NCBI RefSeq assembly: GCF_002994745.2
Contig: NC_037093.1
Location: forward strand, 49,394,384 to 49,458,383
Reading direction: 5' to 3'
Length of the DNA: 64,000 nt
DNA from: Rosa chinensis
Taxonomy: Eukaryota > Streptophyta > Magnoliopsida > Rosales > Rosaceae
Shown here: positions 11,009-22,639 of the stretch, in pieces
How positions within the stretch are numbered: position 1 is the first letter of the stretch
Layout of the letters: the number at the start of each line of letters is the position of its first letter
Notes under the pieces: generated by a model
Databases searched by the model: none
Seen by the model: only the letters and a program-made list of their open reading frames with translations
What the model was told of the DNA's origin: nothing
Made by a program: the position numbers and the translations under genes

Positions 11009-12539
11009 ATGTATACATTCTATTCCAATCTAAAACCTTAGTTTGCTAAAGTTATACCTTGGAGTACTATGGATAGTGTTTTTTATATAGTAAGATAGAG
11101 CCTTGAGCTTTGTTGCTGTTTTAGAACTGTGAATGGATTTGAACTAGTACTGTTTGTGCATTGCCTGTGTAACTTACCAAATGCTTTGGATTTTGCAAGA
11201 TTGCATTGATATTCCTTGTGAGTGCTTATTTATAGGGTTGTTTTTGTAGCATTACAGATTCGCTTGGACAACAACTTCAACTTCAACTGTTATTTGGTAA
11301 GTTTATTGTTTTTTTTTTTTCCTGATGACATCTATGTTTGCTGCAAGTTTGTACAGTTTGAAATTAGTTACCAGCTTTCCTATTCAATCATGAAGAATGT
11401 ATGCTTTTGGTGTTATGACTTCAAATGTGGAATGAATATTTAAGGGATTATAGATTATCTTCTTTGTTCATTTTTAATTACTTTTAGAGTCTAAAAATTA
11501 CCTTAAGTATTCTGATATTTAGTTTGATATAAGTTTATGATTTCTAAATGTTTTAGTTGACTGCAGGGAGGTTGCAGGGAGAGACATCGGCAGCAACTAG
11601 GAGAAGATCTGAGATTACTCTTGAGCTGGACAAGCATAATAACCAGGTAATTCGAACTTTGTCTAACACAATTATGGCCTTTTGTAAATTATGTTTTAGT
11701 TAATTTATCTAAATCCCTGTGAGTTCCTTAACAGCTAGGTTGAGTTATGTTATGTTGTTCAAGTGCTTTTAGGTGGTTTTAAGTTAGGGCATTATTAATC
11801 AGACAAGGTCAGGTATTTAAATAGGTAAGAAAAGGATTGTTTTATTTGTTAATCACCGTAGATATGTTGATGATGTGCTACTGCAGTGGTATTGCATGAA
11901 GTATGAGGATCACAGATTTGTGTAGAGATTTGTTAGATGAATTTTTGGACTAAAAGCATATATAGTTATATATATTGGGTTACGTGAAAGCAGCTGCACT
12001 TTTTCATTGATATTGTTGTAGAGTTTTTGACTTTGGAATCAATTTGTATGATATTTCTACTCTTTCAGTATTATTATGACAGTGACTATTAACTGATAGC
12101 AAATAGTAATTATGGAGGCCTAACATATTGGTGTCTTATTGAATTGGAGAAGAACCTGCAATGCATAATTTTGGTCATTATTCAATATTTGGAAGCTTAG
12201 CAAATAGTAATTCTATTTGCAGTTTTTGTATATGGATGAAGTGAAGCTTGCGAACTACTCAGCCTTAATGATGCTTTCGGTTGTGCAGATCAATACTATA
12301 AGGATAAATTCTCTTTGGAAGTTGGAGGTTATTGCAGTGATTAGAATGAAAGTTCAGTTTAGTAACTGACTAACTGTTAAATTAGGACAGAAGAGGTTTG
12401 AATCATAAACTTTTTTCCTTCTTTGTTTTGTTGATTTATAGGAAATGGACAGATCTAGATTTATGTAGCTGTAGGATTCTCAAAAGTGCTTATAAATCTT
12501 TCAAGTTCTAAATTCTGTCATCGGTTTGCCTGTTTCCAG

Positions 12540-13172
12540 TTTATGCTAATGGAAGCATTTGTTTGGACATCCTACAAAATCAGTGGAGCCCTATTTGTGA
12601 TGTAGCAGCTATACTTACTTCCATTCAGGTATTCGATGTTGTTTCCATTGCTTGGTAATAATTAGTCATTTGATTTTTCGTCTCATGTTTAATTGTATCA
12701 TGTCATAGGCTTGTAAATTGCTAAGGCACCATTTGTGAAATCATGGTTTATTATCTTTGAGTTCTGTTATTTATTTCATATATTCCTGAATCCTTCCTTA
12801 CCTTGTTCAGTTGAATCTATAAGCAAAAGCCTTTGTAACGCAATAGCCTCTTTACGTAACTACATTAGGAAGGCAACGTTGGGTATACTAATTTGAGTCT
12901 CTCACTTCAAAAAAAGAATCTGAATTATCTGTGCACTTTTAAACATCTTAAGGAGGCCATAACTATTAAAAATTTCAAGTATATACACTCTGCCTCATTA
13001 TCTCATTTAAAGAACAAGGGCTGTAGAAGCATGTAGATCATTGAGAATGGAAATAGCATTTGACACTAAACTACCACCTAGTTGATGGAAGAAGTTTTTC
13101 TAATTCATATTGTTTATCTGATTGCAGTCATTGCTGTGTGATCCAAACCTGAACTCTCCAGCAAACAATTAG
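12540..13172 (+). pseudogene. captured last two exons of a RAD6-type ubiquitin-conjugating enzyme
   Basis: Exon 12540-12628 encodes [20 protein letters not shown] then [10 protein letters not shown], which contains the E2 active-site cysteine (GSICLDIL). An intron with GT/AG ends follows, then exon 13128-13172 encodes SLLCDPNLNSPANN and a stop. These are the C-terminal exons of plant RAD6/UBC1-3 E2 enzymes, which normally monoubiquitinate histone H2B. The stop after SPANN truncates the usual end. The N-terminal exons were not found. Preserved splice sites show capture at DNA level. Confidence 0.8.
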
Positions 13173-13379
13173 AATGCTAGTGTAGTCTATCCCAAATACT
13201 CAATATCTTGAATTATTCTAATTCGTAATTGAGTATAGCTGGAAGATTTGAGATTGTATTGAACTGAATATTGCTAGTTTGAAAATTATTTTGGTTGACA
13301 AAGTCATATGTATTGTGATATGAACTTGAATCGGAGTATAAATCATATTTTTAATATATTTTTTTTGGACAATTTTTTA

Positions 13380-13764
13380 GTTTTAAGGACACGGTTTATG
13401 CGTCTTCTATTATATTTAAGGACATCTATTTTTGGATGTAAGGACACAACTCAAGTGTCCTCTTATACATATAAGGACATTGTTTTTGATAATATAAGGA
13501 CACAAATCAAGTGTCCTCTTATAGTTACAAGGACATTGTTTTTGATGATATAAGGACACAATTCAAGTGTCCTCTTATAGATACAAGGACACTGATTTTT
13601 TACTTTTAAGGACACAGTTTAGGTGTCCTAGTAGGGAAAAGAGGACTCTTTTCCAGTGTCCTTGTATATGACTTACAATGACTGTTGGATAGAGGACTCT
13701 CTAAACCTTAAATGTATTAGATGACACTGTTCCAGTGTCCTTAAATGCAATTTTTTTAGTAGTG
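13380..13764. repeat. right subterminal repeat array of the first CACTA element
   Basis: Many short copies of AAGGACAC and AGTGTCCT in both orientations between 13380 and 13745. Such arrays are known transposase-binding regions in CACTA elements. The left end has fewer copies, at 9238-9300. Confidence 0.8.
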
Positions 13765-14183
13765 ATAATTAGCATCAGTGCGTTGTCAACCATGGACTTA
13801 CTGAGCAAACGCTTTGTACCCTTTCGGGTGGGTCCCTGCTAGGCCCCCCAGGGAGTCCCCCACTCCCCCGCTAAGATAGACCTCCGTTTGGTCGGTATAT
13901 TGTTTGTTGAGGGGACTGAGCAGAGGGTGTTGGGTAGCGAGCCCAAACTTTGGTACCCAAGTGGCGGGGGTCAACGTGCCTGATCAGGGCTACCGTAGAC
14001 TGTTGAAGTGTCCCCGTGTCCCGGAGAGACGCAGCCTGATTGTAAAGCCACGTAGTGGTCGTCGTCAAGACGAGGCATTGCCTTGGGAATCGCAGTTGGT
14101 GGAAGTCCCTCCGCTGATAGTAAGCGGAAGCAGTATTGCTGGGACCAACCTAGTGGTGGTCCAGTGAACGCAGTTGTGCTCCA

Positions 14184-14366
14184 TTGCAAGATGCAAAGGG
14201 AGAAGTTCCGCTAGCAGAGTTGTGCTTAGTGGAGACTGCCTCACTTGCAAGATGATAAGGGAGAAGTTCCGCTAGCGGAGTTGCGCTTAGTGGAGACTGC
14301 CTCGCTTGCAAGATGACAAGGGAGAAGTTCTGCTAGCGGAGTTGTGCTTAGCAGAGACTGCCTCGC
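14184..14366 (+). repeat. 61-bp minisatellite upstream of the antisense gene (element A)
   Basis: Three head-to-tail copies start at 14184, 14245 and 14306. The unit includes GGGAGAAGTTCCGCTAGCGGAG. Copies differ at a few positions. Element B has a homologous array of 59-bp units at the matching site. Confidence 0.9.
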
Positions 14367-14376
14367 TTGCTGTTGA

Positions 14377-14384
14377 CATAAAAG
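14377..14384 (+). promoter_or_regulatory. TATA-like box of the antisense gene in element A
   Basis: CATAAAAG, directly after the 61-bp repeats and about 520 bp upstream of the antisense ATG. Element B has the same sequence at the equivalent place (46063-46070, minus strand). No experimental start site is known to me. Confidence 0.5.
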
Positions 14385-14897
14385 AGAGGGAAAACCTGGA
14401 GGTTTAACACTTTGTACTTTGTCTATTATCGTCGTCCTTAAGCCTTGCTCTGAGTTCTGAGAAGGTTCTGCAATCTCCGTGAAGCTGTTGATCTTTGGAA
14501 GATGAAGATCTCCTGAAGCGAAGACGAGCACCTTCGAGCATACCAGAGTTTTTGTCGTTGAGGTTGGTAACCCTAAATCTAGTTCCTGTTTTATTGGTTT
14601 TTTTTTTTTTTGCTTCTGTCGATTTCTGGTTTTTTATTGTTTCTCCAAGTGGTTTCTGGCACTTTCTGGTGTCCCTAAGGGTCTAGAGTTGTGTTTGGGG
14701 GTTGGTTTTGGGTGTTTGATAGGAGGTTGAGGATTCTTGCCCTGCTAGATGGTCGAATCTGGGTTGGAGTGAGTGCGTTTTGTTCTTGTTTTGGCACTTT
14801 CTGGGTTTTCTGGGGATGGGTATTCTTGATGTTCTTGGCTATAATCTGACATAGGCACAGTTTAGATCACTATTGAACTAACTCACCTGGGTTTTAG

Positions 14898-17800
14898 GGT
14901 TTGTGATGGCTAGCGTCATAGATATCTCGAGCAGTGAGGATTCCGGGTCTGACGTGTCGTTCAGCGTGGCAGATATGGTATTTATTAACTCGTTGCGTCC
15001 GTCTGCCCCTGCAAGAACCTCACTATCCGAATCGCTAGATATCGAGCTGCTACAAACCATACCTTGGGAGGTGGCAATGGGTCGTGTCGGTCGTGCGGAG
15101 AGCTCTAGGGTGGGGGAGGAAGCCGTGGCTCACCATAGGCTCGAAGAGCGGTTAGCGAGCAATAGCGCCGCTAGTGGTTCCGTTTATGGGGGAGAGACTG
15201 TAGCGTCCCGTATCTTAATTTACCCTTTTACTAGTCATTTGGACTGTAAACGACAACTATTTTCACTTTTACTGTCGTTTCAATACTTTTAGTGGCCCTA
15301 AAAGTTGACTTTTTGTTCGGGTCAAATTTGAGAAAATTTCCTTCATGAAAGTTGTAGAGGACGTTAAACCGAGCGCGTGCATATGTGGTACGTAAAAATC
15401 GGAGTTCGTATGTGAAAGTTATAAGTGAAAAGGTGAATTTACTGTTCATGGTAACTCTCTATATATAAGGAAACTTACCGAGGTAAGTTCCCATTTTCAG
15501 AACTTACCCCTACCCTCTCTCTCTCCTCTCCCTCTTCCCCCTCGTCGCCCTCCCTTTTTCTTTTTCCGATTTCTTCACCGTCCGGCGTCCGATTGACGTG
15601 ATTCCAGTTGTCCTTAGACCGTCTCTTCCTCCTCCATACGATGGTATCAGTGGGTATCGGTGATTTGGCTGGAAAACCCCGAATTTATGCAATCATTGTT
15701 ACTGTAGCAATTTGCTTTTCCGGTGAAATTCTCCAGTTTTCGGCTATCTCCGGCGGGGAAATCGGCTCTATTAGAAGCGTCTCGAGTCACTGATCATCTT
15801 CCCTCAAGACTTCTAGTTGAAATTTCCACGTTTGGAAGGTGAATTTGAAGGATTTCCAAATTGGTGGGTTTGTGTTCATCGGCAAAATCGGAGCACTTCA
15901 AGGTATTTTCTCACTTGGTCACAGTTATGAAAAATGCTTAGAATGTTGAGATGATTATGTGGTTGAAATTTGGTGGCCGGAGGAGGAGTTGACTGCCGCA
16001 TGAACAGTGTCAATCGTGAATAGTGCGGTGCGTGAACAGTGGTGGCGTTTAAACAGTAATTTAAATTCTATTTTTTTTAGCTAGTTAAATCCTATAATTT
16101 TTGTAGAGGTTGAATATGTGAATTTGGTTGGAATTGGAGAAGTTTTTAATCGATTATGAATTTCTGAAAATTTAGGATTTCGATTATCGATTTACGAGAA
16201 TCCGACTGTCGGATATCTCTCGGTTCTGCCTTGGAACTTTTAAATAAACGAATTGGTATTAGTGGTATAATTTGGGTTGCATCCGAGGAGAAGTGGAGAT
16301 ATAATTATGAGGAATTGATTTAGGAATCGTATTAATTTGTTGAATAACTATTCACGGAATATAATTGTGTACAGGGCGATGTACCGAACTATTGCTCGAC
16401 GAACGAACTCGTATGCGTGATCGCCTGAATAGTACTGTGAGTGGACTTTTGTTTTAAATAATGATGCATGCGTTTATTTTCTTGAATTAATGCTTTATTT
16501 AATTAACATATTACTTTCCGAGCATATGAATTGATTTCGGAATTTGATTTCGATTTATCTCATGGATTTGTTTTCAATAATGATTTTCATGAAGTATTTA
16601 TGATTTATACCGGTTGTGCATTACGGATATTAATTTGTTATGCTCGGATTTGAAATTATGATTTATGTTGTTTTTCAATAAAGTATTTTCCAGGGTATTT
16701 TCCAAAACGTAATATTAGTTCATTATTGAACTTCCTTGCTTATTCATTATTGACCCGAGAATATTTTGGCGTGTGGGACACGCCGTTGATTTATTGATCT
16801 TTCCTATTTATTTATCGACTTTCGATTTTGGCATTGGGAATGCCTTGATGATGATTTTAGAATTGGTTTTTTTTCGGTTTACGGGGATTACGATTTATTA
16901 TTATTTCTCGCCTTTTTGCTATTGATTTGGAGATACTTTTGGCGTGTGGGACACGTCGTTGGAAATTCTTTTACGAGAGATGGGGGAAGCCTTATGTATT
17001 TTGGATTTACTGGATTTTCGGTTATGTTTCCCTGTGCTATACTGAGGGGTGATTTTATCATGCTAGCATTGATTTCCGCCTTTGTGGCGCGGTGATGGGA
17101 TCACCATAGCCCTTCCGCCTTTGTGGCGCAGATTACTGTCTCTGTGACAGTGATTCTGTAGCCCGGTATCCTATCGCTACACTTAGTGGCGTAAGGGTAT
17201 ATTACGGGAGTTATGGGAGTATTTTAGCCTGGGAGGCTATCACCTGAGCCTGGGAGGCTCATTCGTATGGCTATCATCTTCCCCTACTTATACTATTTTT
17301 GACAAGCGGGGACTAGTCTGAGTTTTCTTAACCAGCGGGGCTGGTCTTATATTTTCGATTATTGAAATTTCAATCTTTTACTCTGTTGTTGTGGCTAGCG
17401 GGGCTAGTTGGTTTTTTTAGAGTTCCACGTTTTTCGGATTATTTTCTTAAGTGTTTTATAAATGTTGCATGCATCCGGATTTTATATATATCGAAAAATG
17501 TGGGAAAGTATGAAGTTTTATTTTGTTTTATTCATATTAAATTATTTATTTTTGTCCACTCACGCTAACGTGTTTTTCAATTACTTTCCCCTGGGCCCTT
17601 CGGTTTCAAATGCCCAGTTTGCAGGCGAAATTAATTGAGGTCGGGCGTCCATTAGAGTTGAGGCATAGACAACAGCGTGTCTTTCGCGTTTTTATTTGAT
17701 TTAGGTTTTCCTTGATCACCCTTGCTATTAGATTTGCTCTGATTACCTGAGGAAATTAATGTTATTTAAGTTGTGTTTTGTGTCATATGATTTTGGTTGA

Positions 17801-20421
17801 TGTTGTTTGGGGGAGTAGGGTGGCTCCAGGAGAGTAAGGATGTGTGATTTAGAAGTGTAAATTTTCTTTCTACAGGTTTTGGGTTGTCCACTTTAGGGGA
17901 AGTTCTGTCAAATTTTGGCAAAATTTCTTCTAAGGTGGGCCCCGCAGGTCCACTTCGGATTTCAGGGTGAAATCCGGGGCGGGTCCTGTCAGAGACTGGT
18001 GGGGAGGAGATCCAGTCAGCATGGGTTCTCTGTGACGGTACCCCTGTTGACGAGGCACCGGGGGAGGGAGGGGAGGCGATGACCGTTGCCGCCATAAACC
18101 AGTTGAAGCGAGTGTTTCGACTGCCAGGCATCATGAAGCTGTGTCCGTCGCTGAAGGACGAGAGATTGTCAATGCTGCCAGCGGGGCATGCTGCCATGCA
18201 TGAGGCTATCTTCCACCAAGGAGTGACATTTCCCCTCCTGCCAAATCTCCAAATTTTGGTATGCGAGTTTGGCCTCGCCTTTGGGCAAATTTGCCTTATC
18301 ATGTGGTGGTTGTTGATGACGATCAACTCGTTGTGGTGGTGTACGTAAGGCGCCAAAGTTGTAGTGGGCAGGTGAATCTGAGTCGCAGTCAGTGGCCGCC
18401 CAAGTTGATCGAGAATTTGAAAGATTCCATGTCTTACTGGCGGGGGATTTTTTGTGTTGCAGCCGCCGGATGGGAATACCAAACGGGGTCGAATGAGGGG
18501 GAGCTGACGTTCAGGATTAAGTCGAAGTTCCAACCTATCCGAGGTTACCGCTGGACTCCACTGCTCTATTGGTTTTGTTTGTACAATGATTCCTTGTGCT
18601 AATGAGTTTTGTTTTGTTTTGTTTTTTTTTTTTGTAGCGGCCTTGCGCTATAACCTGACTCGTGAGGAAGAGTGCCGCATGACAAGGATCCGAGGCTGTT
18701 GGCAGAATCGCAACCTGCTAGATCTCCGCCTACTCACCGAGTGAGAATTGTTGGTCGATCTACAGTTGACACGCTCCCTTGGTAAGTGACTTCCACGGAT
18801 CCCTGCCGTAGCTTTGGTTTTGTATTAGGCTAACCTGTTGTTTTTTTTTTTAGACTCTTCGCCTGGTAACAAAGCGAGCAGCGACGCTTTCGCCAAAGCG
18901 ATGAACCGTACCGAGATAAATAAATTTCTTGAGAGCATGTACGCCGCCGGGTTGGCGACCCAGCAGACGATGGTGAATCTACAGACATTGGAGGTGAGCC
19001 AGTCTGAAACCCCAGTGGTGCTGCCGATGCTGCACCACTCTCATCTCGGTGCCGACGGTCTGCCAGTCATTCAAGCTAGAGCTGGCGGTGATCACAATGT
19101 TGTCGGTGGGAGCCCGACTCCGACTGCCCCTGCTCAGCGGAAAGAAAGAGTGCTCGCCACTCGGCGGGGGTCCCAGCAGGAGCGGGCGGTGCCCCCGAAG
19201 GCACCAGTTACCATTGCGGGGTTGGAGCCGCAGATGACAGCGAGGCCTGTGGCAGTTAGCACTACACGGGCGGCTTTGCTGAGGAAGCGGCGGTAGAAAG
19301 ACGTCGATGAGGAGGGTGAAACTACTAGTATGGAGACCATCGGGGTTCGCCAGCAGAAGAAGGCAAAGCAGGCTCCGCCCACGGTGATTGCGGCCGCCAG
19401 CGGGGATGTGCAGATGAGTGACCTGGACTCGTTTGCCTTGTACGCAGAATTCCTGACTGACCCAGAGCGGGAGTTTCTATTCCACCTCTGCGAGAGGCTG
19501 GGATTTGGCTGATTGGATGGAACCGCCAGCCCAACGGTGCTACAGCAGTAGCCGTTTCGCTCGGCCTTTGGCCATCTATCCGTCGGGCTGCACGAGCTCT
19601 TCCTGGAGGTTTTGAGGCAACCAGAGGTCGAGCTGCAGTTGTAGGAGGAGCTCAAAGTCCTGCGGGGGGAGTTGGCGGATGCTCAGGCCAGATTGGCAAA
19701 TAAAGAGCGGCAGCTGACCAAGGCGGAATGCGATGCCTCGGATGCTCGTGGCAAGTTGAAAATCGCCATCGAGCAAAACCTTGAGTGGAACGACCACATA
19801 AACAGGCTCCAGCAGGACATAGTTCAGCTGAAAGAGCATATGGCGGCCAAGGTTAAGAGGATCGACATTCTTCAGAAAGACTCTGCAGCCAAATCCGCTG
19901 AGGTGAAGAGATTAGAGGGTGTAGCTGCTTAGCTGGAGGCGGAGAGGAGCGATGTTGAGGTCGCTATTGTGAATGCCTTCAAGGACTCTATGGCGTACAA
20001 GCAAGCTTTGACGGAGGCAGCGAAGGCCGGTGTTGCTGCCAACGTAGAGCTTCTGAATAAAAAGGGCGCCATTGACTGGGCGAAAGCGTCCGGGTCCGTT
20101 AGCACACCCATCCAGCCGTTAGCCCCAGGGGGCGGGTCCTCGGTCGTTCAGCCTGCCGTATGCTTCTGCTGTGGGGAGAGTGATCATGACCCGGTGGAGG
20201 CCTCCCAGCGGACTCTGGTACCTACCCAGTCTGAGGTCTCTAGGGCCAATGTTCTGGCAGCTCGTACCAGGCCGGATGAGACCATCATGACCCCAAGCCC
20301 GACTGCTCAAGGCTCCGATCAGATAAGCCGTATGGGCTGGTACAACCGCCGACAGAGGGTGAGCAAGGCGGTGCTGAAAATTGTTGAAGATGTTGCCTTC
20401 CGCCACACTTTCGTATTGTAA
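14898..20421 (+). pseudogene. antisense gene of Tat element A, four-exon layout, interrupted
   Basis: Plus strand, opposite to gag-pol. A leader intron (about 14563-14897) precedes the ATG at 14906 (MASVIDISSSEDSGSDVSF). Exon 1 is interrupted by the solo LTR at 15199-17991 and resumes to 18543; intron 18544-18637; exon 18638-18781; intron 18782-18853; last exon 18854-20421. Exon 1 holds the globular part (RVFRLPG .. HEAIFHQGVTFPLLPNLQ), resembling plant 'putative gypsy type transposon' proteins. The last exon is mostly predicted coiled coil (19670-20080). Stops: TGA near 18743, TAG near 19294, TGA near 19510, others up to 19932. It converges with pol; the two ends are about 430 bp apart. Function unknown. 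Confidence 0.8.
15199..17991 (+). mobile_element. solo LTR (2.79 kb) inside the antisense gene of element A
   Basis: Starts TGTAGCGTCCCG and ends GGTCCTGTCA, flanked by a perfect 5-bp target duplication GAGAC (15194-15198 and 17992-17996). No internal domain or second LTR is present. Shared blocks such as TTCATGAAAGTTGTAGAGG and ATCGGAGTTCGTATG relate it to the long LTRs at 30160-32950 and 30010-50807. Lineage (possibly Tekay/Del-like chromovirus) is tentative. Short internal repeats (GCCTTTGTGGCGC, GCCTGGGAGGCT) lie at 17070-17260. ORFs in it are chance frames. Confidence 0.88.
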
Positions 20422-20852
20422 TGCCTCTAAGGCCTGCATATATATTATTTTTTTTGTAATGACTATTTTTGGGCTAGGAGTCCTGACCCTGAATAGATGG
20501 AAGTGTGCTTGAAAATTTTTAGTGTCGTATGCCTTTCGATTATTGTTGTTTGAATGTTGCTTTTACCGCCAGAGTTTTGACTTGTGCTTTTGTTAATCAT
20601 TGAAACATTAAAGGAATTAAAATTGTTCCAAGTGCACAGTGTAGCGGACGTGGTCCGCCGAATATTGTTGGCGTTGCCACTTGAACCTGTGCCTGGACTT
20701 GGTGACAATGGTTTGAATAATTCCTTGTTTCATTAATTAGCTGACTTATCAGCGTTTACAAAAAGCGACGTTTTACCCGTTGGGTAGCTTCCCTTAGCTA
20801 AATATTGAACAAAAATTCAGCTAAGTCAAGATGCTCTAGGGTAGCGGCGTGG

Positions 20853-22601
20853 CTACTTGTAATAATACCGAAGGTGTTCGGTATTCCAAGGGTGGGTAGT
20901 TGTGACGCCATCCTTGTCCATTATGTAGAAGGTGCTGGGGCTAACGACTTCCACAATTTTGTATGGGCCTTCCCAAGTTGGGCGGAGTGCCGTTGGTGGC
21001 GGAATAACCTCCTTCATTACGCAGTCCCGCAGCTGGAGGTTCCGGGCCTTGACTCTAGCGTTATAAAAACGTGAAACCCGTTGCTTGTTTTGCAAGTAGT
21101 GCAGATGGGCTTTGTGGCGTTTTTCCTCGAGGAGGTCTTTGTCGAGGTTGACACCTTCGCCGTTGGTCTCGGAGTTGTAGCCTTCTATTCTGGCGGTAGA
21201 TTGTGTGACCTCAATGGGTAGGACAGCCTCAGTATCGAACATCATGCAGAATGGCGTTTCACCGGTGGAGGAAGTTGGAGTAGTCTGGATGGCCCACAGA
21301 ACTTCCAGGAGTTTTTCCGCCCATAAACCCTTGGTGTCGTCGAGCTTTTTTTTTGGCAGCTTTTTGATTATCTTGTTTGCTGCTTCGACTTGGCCGTTGG
21401 TTTGGGGGTGAGCGACGGATGCAAAGCTCATCTTGGTGCCCAAGTTAGCGGTAAAAGAGATGAGTTCCTTGTTGTTGAACTGTGTGCCGTTGTCTGTGAT
21501 GATTGTGTGGGGAACGCCGTAGCGGCAGTAGATGTTCTTCCAAAGGAAGTGAGTTACCTTGGCGGTAGTTATTGCCATCAGTGGTTCTGGTTCGATCCAC
21601 TTGTTGTTGTAGTCGATGGCGACAATGATGTATTTGAACTGACCTTTAGCGGTTGGGAATTTTCCCAGTAAGTCTAGGCCCCACATGGAATGGATCCATG
21701 GGCCGATAATGATTGACAGGGGTTCCGCCGGGGCATAGGGGAGGTCAGCGTACTGTTGACATTTGTGGCAGGACCTGGACACCCTTCTAGCATTGTCACC
21801 GAGCGTGGGCCAAAAGTATCCCTGTCGCATTGTGCGATTGGCCAAAGACCTAGTGCCCGAGTGGTTTCCACACTCCCCGCTGTGTATCATTGTAAGCACG
21901 TCTTTTCCCTCATCTGGGGTCAGACATCGGAGGTTGGGATAAGTGAACCCCTGGCGGTAAAGTTTGCCATTTTGTATGTTGTAGCGGGTTGCTCTTTGCT
22001 TGAGCTGTTGTGCTTCTACTTTATCCGCTGGTAATGTCCCATTGCGCTTGTACTCGATGATTTCATCCATCCAATTGGGCCTGGTCTCAATGTTCAAAAT
22101 CTCCGCCAGGGTTTTTGTGATGCTTGGCTTGTCAAGGCGTTCCACCCTTGTGTCCCCTGGACATTGGTGTGGTTGAGTAGTTGCTAGCCTCGCTAGTGAA
22201 TCAGCCTTGGTGTTCTTTTCCCTAGGGATTTGTGTGATGGTGTGAAATTTGAATTTTTTGAGGAGTGTCTTGACGTACCCCAAGTATGCCGCTAACTGTT
22301 GGTCCTTGGCCTGGAAACTGTCATTGACCTGGTTAACGACTAATTGGGAATCGCTGAATATGTTGACACTGTCAGCGCCCGAGTCGATGGTGAGGAGTAA
22401 GCCGGCGATGAGTGCCTCATATTCCGCCATGTTGTTTGAGGCTTTGAAATTGAGTTTCAACGCGTATTCTATGTTTAGTCCCCCCAGTCCTGTGAGGATG
22501 ACGCCGGCGCCACAAGCCTTGGCGCAAGCGGAGACATCAACGTGGAGGTTCCAGTCTGATTGTTGCTGGGGGGCTGGTTCCTCAATAGTTATCATTTCCA
22601 T
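20853..22601 (-). pseudogene. second (archaeal-type) RNase H and integrase of element A
   Basis: This is the longest open stretch of element A. Residues about 15-145 form an RNase H: HVDVSACAKACGAG, NNMAEYEALIAG, IFSDSQLVVNQV and KADSLARLA carry the acidic residues; a second RNase H of this type marks the Tat lineage. The integrase follows, with an HHCC zinc finger (HSGECGNHSG .. CHKCQQ) and a DDE core: Asp in WGLDLLGKF, Asp in IITDNGTQF and Glu in NGQVEAANK. The C-terminal part ends with PWNTEHLRYYYK before the stop at 20853. The integrase looks complete, but no reading frame upstream can deliver it. Confidence 0.87.
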
Positions 22602-22639
22602 GCTAGCCTCTTGTGTGCCCTGGGTGGGTTCATCCTACC

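Larger units (their letters stand above)
9218..13764. mobile_element. CACTA element with captured gene fragments (first)
   Basis: Ends are CACTACTAGAAATATGGGC on the left and, reversed, CACTACTAAAAAAATTGC on the right; both lead into TTTAAGGACAC-like sequence. A 3-bp target duplication ATA lies at 9215-9217 and 13765-13767, and element B shows the uninterrupted site. The 4,547-bp element has no transposase. Subterminal AAGGACAC/GTGTCCTT motifs repeat at both ends. Inside are fragments of three host genes, all on the plus strand (10010-10194, 10831-11008, 12540-13172). Other intron-bounded pieces, such as 11566-11646, were not recognised. Confidence 0.92.

Noticed and set aside
17766..18533. 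255-codon minus-strand ORF
   Set aside because: Crosses the border of the solo LTR (17991) and shadows exon 1 of the antisense gene on the plus strand.
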